A DNA stretch of 60,000 nucleotides from Hydractinia symbiolongicarpus. Taxonomy: Eukaryota > Cnidaria > Hydrozoa > Anthoathecata > Hydractiniidae. Where the stretch lies: NCBI RefSeq assembly GCF_029227915.1, contig NC_079880.1, positions 25,601,501 through 25,661,500 on the forward strand, written 5' to 3'. The translations under genes and the position numbers were made by a program. Below are positions 46,201 to 58,171 of this stretch, in pieces; positions within the stretch are counted from its first letter, which is position 1, and the number at the start of each line of letters is the position of its first letter. The notes beneath the pieces were generated by a model that saw only the letters and a program-made list of their open reading frames with translations, did no database searches and was not told where the DNA came from.

Positions 46201-47950
46201 GTTTTTTATATAAGAAACTTAAGTATTATCGTTGAGCCCAGAGTTTCTTAAATGATTGATACTTTGAGCGTGTTATTTGACTAAGAAAAATCTTTTTGTT
46301 AGCAAGGATTTTTTGAACTATGGTTTTGATAAATATATATATGAACAATGTTATGTTTGCTATTTTTGTATTAACGTGGACATATCTTAGCCTGCTAAAG
46401 TTTCTTCAAATGTTCTTAAAAGTTGGCTTTTTTGAGTCTAAAGTTTCTTATAGACTTTCTTAGAAAAAATGTGTACATATCTTAACTCTGCAATGTGGAA
46501 TCTGACACAAAAACATTGTTGAGGAAGGGGGTTTATGAATATGAAAAACAAATTTTTGTAAAATATTTTTTTTTGATAATACATAAAATTTGAGTCTTAC
46601 AGTCTGCTGTAATTTAATTAGTTCAGGCAATATGTGGACGGGTGTACCTTTAATAGGAAAAAAAACCCTGGTATTTTTAGGTTGCTACACATCTCGACTA
46701 GAAGACTTAGAACAGTTTTTGGTCTGAATAGGTGGCATTGTGATATTTTGCAGACCGGAATATATGAAAACCAACTACACACACTCCCTTCTGTACAAGC
46801 AAAAAATTTAAAGTCACTCTATTAAGAAGATACTTGTACCTTGCAATAATTGGTGCCTAATCGAATGCAACTATGTAACAGCACACGAAGATGTAGTTCT
46901 ATTTACGCTTTTTTTCCGCTATTTATTATCTACAGGCGAGTTTCAGTGTTTACGTTGTATTATCAGGGCTCGTGGGCGGGTACAAAAAAAAAATAGAAAA
47001 AAAATTGTCAAGCAATAAAATGCAGACTACAGGTGAAGAACTCATGCGCAAAAACTTTATTCTAATTATAACTTTCGCAATAACTTTCCTGCATGTCTAT
47101 ATGATAAAAAACATGTCTTTAAACCTTTAAACTTTTATGAGTCGTCAGAATCCTTTTACTGCTGTCTTTCTTGTACATAACCAAACTAAGAATAAGCTTC
47201 ATAACCGTAGCTAAACAACATTATAAGTGACCACCCTTGTCCCCAGTGTATTTTGACCTTTTGATATGAAAAAACCACAATCAGGAAGATAAAAGAAACC
47301 ATAAACACTGTAGAACGTGACAAACACACAAACAGCATGTCGTATCAACTTCCTGAGATTTGGTTGCCAGTCTTACAGAAGAAATAGTTATTTCCATCTA
47401 AGTCGGAAAAATGTTCAAATGTTAGTATTTTACTGTAATTAAAAGCTTGCTCCTGATTGGTTAGTTCTTATGAATTTTGATACTCTGTAATTATTTCATT
47501 AGATGGTCAACATCATTTTACTTTCTCATTTACATTTACTATCTGCAAAAATATCGCGTACGAAACAACATTTATAATATAAACACTGAACAAAAAAAGA
47601 AGAAATAGCAACAGAAAAAACAGTTTAATATAGCTAGGCATACTTTCTGAAAAAAATTTCATTAGCCAAACTGATGATTCATTTTTAGATTTAAAATCAA
47701 GTTTGTGGAAAAGGTTTCATTTTTGTGGCGTTCTGAGGCTTCTATTCTATAAAAAAAAGGAAGGGAGGAAAGAAAAGGGAAGAATAATTTCTGGATATGT
47801 GTATTGACAGCTTCAACCTGTCTTTTAGATATTTTAGGGAAGAATTAAAGTACTTTCTGTCACCAGGAAAATCCTAGGTGGAGTTATGGGTCAAAAATTA
47901 CTCAGAAATGAAGTTTATCAGATGGACAAAAAGCTTGTATCATTCGTACC
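43254..47950. other. long region without recognised genes
   Basis: No supportable exon. A G-run of more than 20 bases (interrupted once by A) lies at 43918-43940. GACAGCGTTG-TGTTAAAAA occurs near 41842 and 45030, perhaps ends of an unnamed small repeat. Confidence 0.35.
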
Positions 47951-47959
47951 AATAAAGAA

Positions 47960-48560
47960 GTCTTGCTTCATGGATATTGGGGATGCAAGGCTCCATGCCT
48001 AAAGCATTAATAAGCACTCCTGTCACTAGGAATAACTTGCTAAATGCAGTTCTTATGGAGGGATAGTAATTTGTCATATTTGTTATGACCTTAGTATATA
48101 ATTTTTCATTGGATTGTGAGGGTGCCGACTCGTTGAAACGCTGTATATATATCAACGCGAATTCGAGCGACTTTTTATATAACATTCGCGCTTTTTGTCG
48201 GATAACTCCCAAACTCTCCCGAATTATTCCCGAATTATAAAACAACGCTTTCAATTTTGTTGACTTAGTAACGAAAAAAAGCAACCCTCGAAGTTTATCG
48301 AGCAAATTGCATGAATTTTTTTCAACTATATACATATCGAGCAAATTGTATTATTACAGCCTCTTCGAGAAATCTATGCCAACACACTTTCAGAAAGGTT
48401 TGTTCGTGATACCATCGCACTATATCTGCCATTATGTTTTTCGTTATAGTTATGTACAGGACTTTTGGGATGCAAAACTCAATACCCTGCTGCTAATAAA
48501 CCATTAATAAACAATCCTGTCAATAGGACAGGCATGTTCTTGTTGATAGAGAAAGTAATG
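47960..48560. repeat. diverged direct duplication
   Basis: Blocks near 47970-48065 (GGGGATGCAAGGCTC, CATTAATAAGCACTCCTGTC, ACTAGGA) recur near 48470-48555 (GGGATGCAAAACTC, CATTAATAAACAATCCTGTC, ATAGGA). Spacing about 500 bp. No gene. Confidence 0.55.
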
Positions 48561-48589
48561 TTGATATAATTTTAGCGTTTTTATGAATA

Positions 48590-48716
48590 ACTAGTCGTTA
48601 ACCCGTGGAAAAATCCACGGGGTCGCCCGTCCTTTATATACCGCATTTAGTATGTCTCGCTACTTGAGGTGCCATCTTGCGCAGAGACAGACAGACGACG
48701 GCTATTATTATAGAGA
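48590..48716 (+). mobile_element. HINE-like repeat, short form
   Basis: AACTAGTCGTTAACCCGTGG, hairpin CCCGTGGA/TCCACGGG, GTCGCCCGTCC, then GAGACAGACAGACGACGGCT and ATTATTATAGAGA at the 3' end. Confidence 0.75.
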
Positions 48717-48949
48717 CTAAGTTCCTGTAAGGTTCTAAGATAAAAAATTATTGCTTAACTACAATTGAAAAGTATTATTTCTAAATTTTTGAGATAGTAC
48801 GGGCTTTTTCAGGTACCCGCCTAAAAGCCACCATGGTTTTTGCAAAATTTCCGTTGAATTGGCACGCTCATGTAGTTTTTCTATAAAGTCTTGGAAAAAA
48901 ATCTTCGGGCCAGTTCAAGAGTTCCTCAATAAACATATCTTAGGTAAAA

Positions 48950-49996
48950 GACACACAAGAGCTGTTTCTGGCTAACCACTACACAAACAAATTATAATTT
49001 ATACCTCTTTTCCCTGATAGCTAAAAGAGCTAGCTAGCTAGGCTAGCATAAAAGTAATAGCTAGCCAAGAATATTATCTTCACTTTTGTCCAACTAAAGC
49101 TATCTAACAACAAAAAAATAATTCTAGCCTGATATAATACATGAATTATACAAAAAATACAGTTCTATTTCACAGCGGTCAGCTCACCAACCAGCAGGTG
49201 TGATGAATAAGACACGAATAAATACAGTTTATTTGTAAGCCCATGAGGGTAAGATTGTTTACAAATTGTATTCAGATTGGTCAACTGATTGGTGGTATTT
49301 TGATGGTTGCTTCGTAATTTATGTTAGTTATGTTGTTTTCTTGGTCGTTTTTCCTAGTTTTCGGATATAGTAGAAGTGGAAAAAATGCTCTATCAAGATT
49401 ATGGCGCTTTATTCGACGCTGGCTGATCAAGACTTCCTCTAGAGAATTGAGCTAGACAAAAGGGGCAAAAACCCAAGAGCTGTTTGCAGCTAACACTTTT
49501 ATCCAGTTAAAGCTATCTAACAAGAACTAAATAATTCTAACTGATAAAACACATGCTAGTTCACCAACCAGGAAGTGTGATGATAAGTTGGCCAGGGAAC
49601 GTTCTGACCACACGAATAGTACAATCTGTTCGTAAAAAGCATGTACAGATAAGATCATTTACAATTTGTATTCAGATTAGTCAATTAATAGATTGAGAAT
49701 AAGTAGAGAGTTTGAATGTTTTAGCCTAAATACCATCGATCGTGTGACTATCTTTCTCCTCCAAATCTTTCCCAGGAGATTTTATAGGTTGCGCCTCCCA
49801 TGGCGGAAATCTATCAGTACTTAGTATTAAAGCATTGGAAACCTACGTTTAATATTTGCCACTACGTTTTGGGTTTTTTGTTGGCTTCTTAGTGGTTTCT
49901 TAGCTGGTTTATGCTTGTTTCCTAGTCTCTTCTTCTAGTTTTTGTGAAAAACATGCTCTACCAAGGTTATGGTGGCTCTTTTAACGCTGGCTGATA
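48950..49996. repeat. tandem duplication of about 500 bp
   Basis: Copy A (48955-49432) and copy B (49465-49996) share ordered blocks: CAAGAGCTGTTT--GCTAAC, TTTTGTCCAACTAAAGCTAT versus TTTATCCAGTTAAAGCTAT, CTCACCAACCAG-A-GTGTGATGA, TTTACAA-TTGTATTCAGATT, ATGCTCTA-CAAG-TTATGG and ACGCTGGCTGAT. Copy B has extra sequence at about 49700-49900. Non-coding. Confidence 0.7.
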
Positions 49997-50081
49997 TGCA
50001 AAAAAAAAGTACTTTTTTAAAAATGAGAAACAAGAATATAATTTTGGCATAAGTTGAATTAAGACCAGAATGTGAGTCAAT

Positions 50082-50285
50082 TTTTGATTTTCGCCAGCGA
50101 AGGCGGAATCTTTAAAATCGTCTGAGGAGATAGAGAGATAGATAGAGACAGCGCAGCTAGGCTGGACGCCCGAAACCTATCCAGACTAAAGCCTAAATCC
50201 TCGTTTTGACGGTATTTTTTTCTAAGAACGAGGCTAGAATGAGTTTTAGGCCAATGAGAAACGCATCCTAAGGTTAATTCCCTCC
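50082..50285 (+). repeat. GGCGAAGGCGGAATC repeat, uninterrupted copy
   Basis: TTTTTGATTTTCGCCAGCGA, GATAGAGAGATAGATAGAGA, AAATCCTCGTTTTGAC, AACGAGGCTAGAATGAG. It represents the empty site for the P-like insertion at 30125. Confidence 0.75.
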
Positions 50286-50559
50286 CACCCAGGGACGTAA
50301 TTCTTCAGTTTTATTTCACAAAATCTCAGTCGATCTAATACTGGATTCTTACAACCCGACCGGCTCCATTACACTAAGGTAATGGAGCACAGACCTTCTT
50401 CCTTAGTTCGTAGCGCATTTTGGCCCCTCCTTAAAACAGAATTCTGAAAGTTTTTGTATTTGGCATTAGAACAATTTTATTTTCTATAAGAACGTTGCCA
50501 TGTGGATTTCTTAGGCCATGACCTTCTCTCTAGAATATCTTTTACAGGGAGTCCTGACA

Positions 50560-51300
50560 GTTCTACTTTTGATATGGAAGTTGATCTGGTAGAATGGGCA
50601 GAAAACATATTTGTATCAATCCCTTAACACGGTTTTAATCCAGCCAGCTATTGTAGAGCTGACCACACCCTTATGAGGACTAATAGTACTAATTAATAAC
50701 TGTGAAGCACCACTTGCGTTCCTCCATTCACTGGTGCGTTCTAAATAAACATTAAATGCATTAAACACACAAAGGTCTTCATCCTATGGATAACTGACAA
50801 AAGCAATAGATGAGTTTGACTGTCCTTGCGTCCACGACTTATGGAGTTTATTAAAAGCAAACGTATAGTGATTCTTAGTTTTAATCATAAATCTTATATC
50901 CAGATTACGAAGACCCAACACCCTAGAAGCCGAAGTTAAAGCTAATAGCATTGTAAGTTTTAGGGACAATGATCTATATATCTTTAAATTTTTGTTTAGT
51001 GTAATCTATGACCATCTGAACATCCTAAATGAAAGCGTGCTTTGGTTTGAGAAGCTTTTCATTAAAAACACCTGATATCAGAGAACTAACTTTAAGATGT
51101 TCTCTGCTACAAGCCTTCCTTGAATCTTTATCGTAAAAGACAGAAATGGCTGATCTATGGGAATATACAGTTCTATATTCATAATCCTTTTTGAATAACT
51201 CATCCAAATAATTGATCACAAAATTTATAGGGCATAGAAATCGATTAATCTGTTTTTTTATTCCAGGGCGATAAATAATTTGCATTTCGTCTGGAAGCAA
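50560..51300 (-). pseudogene. DIRS tyrosine recombinase
   Basis: The N-terminal core-binding part reads YLDELFKKDYEYRTVYSHRS then AISVFYD. The catalytic part reads KLTMLLALTSASRVLGLRNL, with the Arg of box A. After a frameshift near 50625 comes FSAHSTRSTSISKVELSGLP (the H-x-x-R motif in AHSTR), then WPKKSTWQRSYRK with the probable nucleophile Tyr. In DIRS elements this enzyme joins circular DNA to the target without a DDE reaction. Catalytic residues are present but spread over at least three frames. Confidence 0.85.
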
Positions 51301-52960
51301 TAATGAAATTGGAATCCTCTAGTGAAATTCCTTCCTCCAGGAGTTTTAAAGCAGCTAACCGTAGAGCACTTGTCACTACCATGGGGTGATTCTCAATTTT
51401 TGGATTTTGTAAAAGATTTCTCTTCATAGGAAGAAGAAACGGATTTCTCACTGACAGACGTAACACTTCGGGATACCATGTTTGTGACTGGTATACTGGT
51501 GTGATCAAAATCAGAAAAGGAGCCTGTTCCTCTCCCACTTTTTTTAGTACTCTGTGGATCGGAGCTAAAGGAGGAAATGCATAACGAAACTTTTCATCTG
51601 TACTCATGGTGTGGGGGGCCGGCTTCCAAGAGTAATACATCGAAAGTTGATGAGATAGATGGGGTGGTACACTGGTCCAATTTGGGATATCCGATTCTCT
51701 GACAAATTGTTTTAAAAACCACAAGACAAAGTTTCCATTTCGAGACTCCCAATCTACCTTGATATTTAGACAAGCTGGGAGGTACTCTGCAGTAATCGTA
51801 ATCTTGTGGAGTAATAGGAAATCCTAAATTTTCTTGGCTTTTTTTATCATAGTTAAATTGTTGTTCGTCCCATTTTGAGGAGGTAAGACATAACTGTGAC
51901 GTTGTTTGTTTGAATGTGAACTGATGCAAATTGTTCCGTTTTGTGAAAAGACAGAAGTGATAATTTGATGGCAAGCAGTTCCAAAACATTTATATGAAGA
52001 ATCTGTTCTGCCTGGGACCACATACCTCCTACAATGTTCCTGTGACAAACTGTTCCACAAACTTTCAGGAAAGCATCTGTCTGTAGCTACGAGAACGTCC
52101 ATTGTACAATTTAGATTGTTTACACACCATAGAAGTTCTTCTAGACACTCCGTCTTTAAATGCACCAGAATGGCATAAGATTTCAATACTTTTAGATTTA
52201 ATTTTGTTGTTGTTGTAGAAAACGAAACTCTAGACGAGCTGAAAGAACTGCTTGTATGGTGGAAGACATAACTCCTTTTAATTAAGTTAGCTCCACAATA
52301 GTTGCTTCTCTTGCCTTGTACAAACTGAAGCAATGTTTCTGTATTTTGGCAACTTTCTCACTTGTTAGATAGGAGGCATGCTTACTGAATCCACAGACAT
52401 TCCCGAGAACTCTATTTTCCGGGTTGGCTTCAAAACATTCAAATTTCTTAAAAATCCCAAATTTTGTAACTGAAAAATCAAAAGGGTCCCGTGCCATAAG
52501 GACGTCCTCTCTGAAACGTTTCAAAATTAGCTTGTCGTCTAAATAAATTACAATTCTTATTAAACAACATTGAACTGTCATGGGAATTCTCAATAACTTT
52601 GTAAAAATCCGTTAAGCTGTTCCCAAGCCAAAACAAAGGCAGATAAATTCGTATAGGTTTCCTGACCACTCAAACCTTACAATTTTTTTGGAAAAATTGT
52701 GCAGTGGAACACTGAAATAGGCATCTCTCAGATCCAACATGCACCTCAAATCGCCTTTGTTTAATAAGAATTTTAGTGAGTGCAAACCCTCCATTTTAAA
52801 GTGTTTGCAAGGAACAATTTTTTTTAAATGCTTGAGGTTTATTACTGGTCGATTTCCTCCATCTTTCTTTTTTACTAAGAACAGGTTGCTTAGAAACTGC
52901 CCCTCTGTGGAGGCTAATTTCGAAATGGCTCTTTTTCTCAACATGTCTGCCACTTCTCCA
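51245..52960 (-). pseudogene. DIRS reverse transcriptase/RNase H
   Basis: From the 5' side: QFLSNLFLVKKKDGGNRPVI, NLKHLKKIVPCKHFKMEGLH, DLRCMLDLRDAYFSVPLHNF, NLYEFICLCFGLG, then after a shift IRIVIYLDDKLI with catalytic YLDD, LTSEKVAKIQKHC and YKAREATIVELT. Further on come the RNase H-like and linker blocks (LLWCVNNLNC, FPPLAPIHRVLKKV, TPVYQSQTWYPEVLRL). Reading is broken at about 52600, 52280, 51830 and 51720. Confidence 0.85.
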
Positions 52961-53900
52961 CCTGTTAAGTTATTTTCTATTAGATTTTAAACAAGGGAAT
53001 GAGATACTTTTGCCTGTGTTGGCTTTGAAATAAGAGGTATTGTGTACCCTTGTATGTCTTTGTCCTGTGTTAACTATTTCCATGCTGAAAGAAAATGTTT
53101 TAAGCGCCCTGGTATCTGCCGACCTGAGAACAGATTTTTTATGGCACAGTGAACTTGAGTGAGATCCTCTAAGTTCACCCAATTTTCAATTCGTGGAAGT
53201 GGTGGCAACGTTTTCTTGTTGAGTAAATGATCCTTTTCTAGTTTTAGAAAAGTAGGTTTGTAACTGGAATGCCCCCTTCCCCCACCATTTTCCTTTGAAT
53301 AAGAAAGGCCCCCAAGAATAGGCTGTTTCTTTGGGTACCTTCTGTTACTGGTTGAGGTTTCTCGGCTGGAACCATAACACCCTGCTCGATCGTCTTGTTT
53401 TGATCTGCCATGTGGTCTCGGTATTTTTTCCCACAAAGTTCACTATCATGTAGTTGTAGGAGCGAGGCTTTGCCTTTTGAAGTTGTCAATGCTTGTGCAG
53501 CCGAAAGGTTCGCTGTGGCGGATAAGACATTCTTTCGACGCTCATACTTTAATACGTTTGACCCACCATTGTCACTGTTTTCTCTACTGCTGAAGCTACT
53601 CCTTCAGGAGGGGAAGGTTTTCGTCATGTCCAGCAGTTCGCACCTGCCCCATTATCATCCAAACTTTGGATAGTGGGCCCATTATGTCACGCACCTTTTC
53701 TTGGACGTTCTTGAGGACTCTATCCACTTCGAGGATTTGTGGATGCTCCTTTTTAAGATTGCTGTATAAATAAAGCCTCGTCTAAAACTTTTATTGCATC
53801 CAATTTTGCTGGTCTGGGAACCTCTAACAACATTTGCTCCTTCAGCTCTTCTTCCGGTATGAATTCCTCAGATGTCGATTTTATAATGATAATATTTATA
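52960..53900 (-). pseudogene. DIRS gag-like region
   Basis: Minus-strand fragments include SEEFIPEEELKEQMLLEVPR near the 5' end (about 53870), KQPILGGLSYSK, LPPLPRIENW and SGRQIPGRLKHFLSAWK, then VNTGQRHTRVHNTSYF leading into the RT. The IPGRLKHF--W and following block is the familiar gag-RT boundary of DIRS elements. Several stops and shifts. Confidence 0.7.
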
Positions 53901-54081
53901 ATAAAATAAACAAAATTATGGGATGATTGTGGTTAAATAACTGCATAATAACTTGTAAACAAATATTGATATATCTGGAGCTTCTTTCTCGTTCGTGAAG
54001 TTGAAAGAGGGAGAAGGTCCGGGCTCCACTAGCTCCGTGTAGTGGAGCCGGTTGGGTTGTAAGAATCCAGTATTAGGTCGA

Positions 54082-55914
54082 TAAAGAATTTATGAAAAAA
54101 ACTGTAAAAGAAAATAGCTATTAAAAACAAAAAACAGATTTAAATTCGTGAGATTCGGCTACGCTAATTTAATTAAGAAACCCACACAAGTGACCCGTAT
54201 TGTAGATGAAGATAGCGTGAAGTTCTAGCGATGATAGTGTACCTGGTCTAACGAAGCGTTGGTCATTTTTTTTCATGTGTTTGATGTTTTTTAGATTAGG
54301 ATAAATATTGCCATGTTTACTAACCTTATATAGATTTAAACAAACAAATTTTGAGATTTCAGTCACAAATTTAAGATTTTGGCTACAAACGTAGATTTTT
54401 AGGGAAAATTCTAAAGCCAGCTAGCTAGCTAGATAGCTGGCTTTATTTTTTGTTATTCTTTTAAGGTTTTAAGGTTTTAAATTAGTTTGATATAAAAACT
54501 GTTTTCCTGGCCAACAATAGTAATTTTAACGTTATCGTCACCAATCTGATTTTTACTCTGCACCTAGGGTTGTGGTTGCTGTTAGCTACCTCTGGCTAAA
54601 AAATGAACGATAACGAGGCAAGACCATTTTCAAGAAAAACTAACGATTGATAAAAAGTTCTGCTTAAAATGTTCATTATATTGTGAATATGAACTGTGTT
54701 AAATTTTCTATATTTGTGAGCTCCGGTTCTCGAGATATTTAAGGTCAAAGTAGTCCTACGGTCGCCGCCAAGACAGTGTCAATTACTACATTCTGTTCGG
54801 TAAAATACCAATTTGTGTGATATAAGTCCGCGGGAATGTAAAAAAAATCATTTTGAATTATGAAGCAAGGGAATGCTAAACTGTGTCTTACGATTGCCTA
54901 AGGGTAGTTTTATTTATCGTGTTTCGAAATAAATATCTTCTGCAAAATAGAATGATATTTCCCCTTCAAATGGTTATGGGTAGTGTAGTGAAAGTGGTTT
55001 TGTGGTTAGTGATTGTGTTATAGCAAAACAAAACAAAAACAATCTACAAGTGTTTGCCATGCTGCTAACTTCTTGAAAATTATTTTTCTGTAGTGATATT
55101 GTTCTACTGGAGTTAAGCTTGTCTTCTTCATCTGCCAAATTTCGCGATAAATTTTAATCACTCTAGGAAAGACCAAGAAGTGAGTGAATTTTCACAAGAC
55201 CTGTTGAGCAATATACGATGTGTGATGTAACAATGAACAAAATATGTACGAACCAAGTTGGCCTTTTTAGATTTTGGATTTACTATCAGTTGATTTTTGA
55301 GTCTGTATGTACGTAGCTTTGTTACCAATTAACTGGCGAAGTTGTTTCTTTATATCTTTAGAAACCACTTTAGTTGCTGAGGTTAGAAGCTATACCGTGA
55401 TGTATAAAGCCGTTTAACAACTTCTATCTCTTCGTGTTTATCAACTTTTACTTTCGTTTTTGTCTCTTTTTGTGTTTTTGTCTTAAATTTTGTTTTTACT
55501 AACATTTACCTTGTTTGTGTAAAAATTTGAAAATTTGAAAAATTTTATTATTGTAGTTGATACTCATGGAGTTTATATATTTAAAGAATGCAATGAAATC
55601 TGCTTATCCTGACGTATTTGTCATTTTCGTCGATCTAGATTTATTGACGCGATTTGCATATTATGCACGTTTTTTATATAAGCAACTGCATTTTTGGGTT
55701 CAGCCTGGGGTTGCTAAGGCCTTTTTGCAATCTCAGCCTAAAAGTTGCTTAATGGTTGCTTCATCTGTACAAATGTATCTGTAATATAACCTGGAATCTC
55801 ATTGAGCAAGTAAAAAAGCAGACACATGCAATGAGTTTAAAATAGCATCAAATAGAGTAAATCAACATTACAACTATTTTTTATTTCACTCAAATAAAAA
55901 TGTGGGAAAAAAAT
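54082..55914. other. non-coding or unrecognised region
   Basis: No supportable gene. A CTAGCTAGCTAG run at 54420-54432. Confidence 0.35.
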
Positions 55915-56010
55915 TCTGATTTAGTAAATATCAAGGACAGAGGGGGGTTATGGTGAGTAACCGATGATGTTTTCGGAACTTTTTGTACAGATTCTTCTTG
56001 TGGAAGACTG
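55915..56010 (+). pseudogene. relic of DRGGLW protein
   Basis: Reads DLVNIKDRGGLW, one TGA stop, then VTDDVFGTF. The LVN--DRGGLW-V block matches the plus-strand gene of the P-like transposon (LVNARDRGGLWKV). Only about 30 codons are recognisable, and no TIR or transposase remnant was found nearby. Confidence 0.5.
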
Positions 56011-57639
56011 ATCTAAGTGGTTGCAAAGTGTGTGGTAGAATTCAGCCTAAGTTGCTTACCACTCTGCCAAAACTCAGCCTAGGCAGTTGTTTATAAAAAA
56101 AAACGTGTATTTCTATCAATGAACTTATTTTGATACGGAAAGCGTGAAACTTAAAGATTACAATAGGAACTTGGACATCAGTCTTCTTCTGATTGGACAG
56201 CAACTACGAATATGGATAGTTCACCTAAGCTAAAATAGAAAATAGGACAAAGTGTTTTACAGTTCTCCAGATTAAAAGTGATAAAATGTTAAAATGAAAT
56301 TTTTTCACTGTATCATATTATATTTTTGTCCTTGCATATGTATGCATGTCATCTGTAAGTTTTAAATAATAGTCAATTACGAAAAACAAGCAGGACCATC
56401 TACGACGCGGAAAATATTATTTACTCAATTATAATTCAATTTTAATTCATATTTTATACAATTCAACCTTAATAACAAAGTTGTCGTTCTCCTTCGACAT
56501 CAAAAAAATCACTTTGAAGTTGTGGGTAGAATGTAGAATGTACAAAAAAGTCCGCGTTCTTGTTACGTATAGTTCCTAATAGATTATTCAAGTTGAAGTT
56601 ACATTCTTGACCACAAGAATGATGTTTAATGGATACAATACAGTAAGGAGATTCGAACAATAAAAAGAACACTTCAGTGTTATACCATCAGATGAATAAC
56701 ATTATGGTATTTATTTCTTTAGATCATTTGTTTTCTAATGTGGATTAATATTTATCACTTTTGGAAATCAGATGCCCTTAATTGGTGTCGTTTATCATCC
56801 TAAAAGTGTTTTAACACCAACCCTGACAGAAGGGGAAAAACCTGACATGCTCATTATGTGTAAGTGTTATAAATATAACTTAATTAGCTTAACCCGGCTT
56901 ACGTTTTTCTTTTAAAACCATGTAAGCATAAGTGGTCTGTGGGCCATAAATCCTGAAGAACTTACGTTTACGTGATAAAACTTGGCACAATTGTACAATG
57001 TGCTAATAAAAACACATTCCCGGTAATGAAACAATTTAAAGATGTCGTAAGGATTAGCCTATGTTCTTTGTTGACTTGTGGATCAAATAACAAATTGTGC
57101 AAAAAAGTCATCATTTTAATGCTAAAGATATCGTTTAAAAGAATACTTTTATTATTAGTATTATTATTATTATTATTATGCCGAATAAAGGATAGGTATA
57201 ATCAAGTTGCAGGAAATTGTATTTTTATATACGTTCTATAAAGAATAAGTTCTTAACACCAACCCTGAAAGAAGGGGAAAAACCCTGACATGCTCATTAT
57301 GTGTAAGTATTATAAATATAACTTAATTAGCTTAACCCGGCTTTGGAGAAAAGCATCATGTGATAGAATATGGGAAGTTGATAATTTTCTCCATGCACCC
57401 TGCAATGTATTTATTGTTTATTTATAAAGTTAAAAATTTCAAAACCTAAAAATCTAAAAATTCTGTGTATTCTGGACCTTAAAAGTAAAAAAATTCTAAA
57501 TATAGAAAAAAAGCTAAGATTAAATTCGAATAAAAACTGGAAAAAATGGAAAAACTAGAAAAATAGAAAAACTTGAAAATATGAAAGAGTAAAAGAGATT
57601 AGACAGGAGAAAGTAAAAAGGCATGAAAAAGAAAAAAAT
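56011..57639. other. region with a 90-bp direct repeat
   Basis: No gene seen. Holds the direct repeat described separately and a short (TTA)n run at 57150-57178. Confidence 0.4.
56813..57346. repeat. direct repeat pair, about 90 bp, 443 bp apart
   Basis: AACACCAACCCTGACAGAAG onward to AGCTTAACCCGGCTT at 56813-56903 recurs with about 4 differences at 57256-57345. The spacing of 350 bp between copies has no recognisable feature. Could be a tandem duplication or the ends of a small element. Confidence 0.75.
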
Positions 57640-58171
57640 GTTGTAACTATGAGAAGTGCTTCTTACACAACACGTTAAACTGGCTAAACGAATCACACTT
57701 CCTGACATCTAGTGGAAATGAATTATATAATTTTGGACAGAAAAAATAGAAACCAGCTTTCGTACATTCTAATTTTACCATAGGTTGAGTTATCATATAA
57801 CCATTGTCTTGTATTCTTTCAATGGTTAATAAAGTAATTTTGAAAGTTTTCTAATCTAAACACATTTCTCAATTTTGGAACAGTGGACAAAGTTACCTTG
57901 GAAGCTTGATTGTCAAGTGAATTAAGTTCCGTCAACTGGGAATTATTCATTTTCAATGACATGGAACTGTTAAATAACAAAGCAGGCATAATGATCTGTA
58001 GATTCGCAATGCAGCTTTACGAGTAAGCTTTGATCTTAGACGATTTAGCAGGTACAGTTTATTTGAAGCTTTTTTGTGTACATCATTGAAGTGGTCTGCT
58101 AATGTGAGTGCTGTTGATCAAGCTGGGTACCAAGATACTTGTAGTGGGTCGTTGATGAGATTTTGTGTTCG

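Larger units (their letters stand above)
50330..54081 (-). mobile_element. DIRS-type tyrosine-recombinase retrotransposon
   Basis: Inverted terminal repeats: TCGATCTAATACTGGATTCT plus about 25 more bases at 50330-50374, and its complement ending AGAATCCAGTATTAGGTCGA at 54037-54081, with pairing extending weakly to about 65-80 bp (through GGACCTTCT). Within, on the minus strand, the order is gag-like, RT/RNase H, tyrosine recombinase. Inverted ends plus a recombinase instead of a DDE integrase define the DIRS group. Several frameshifts make this 3.75-kb copy defective. Confidence 0.9.
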
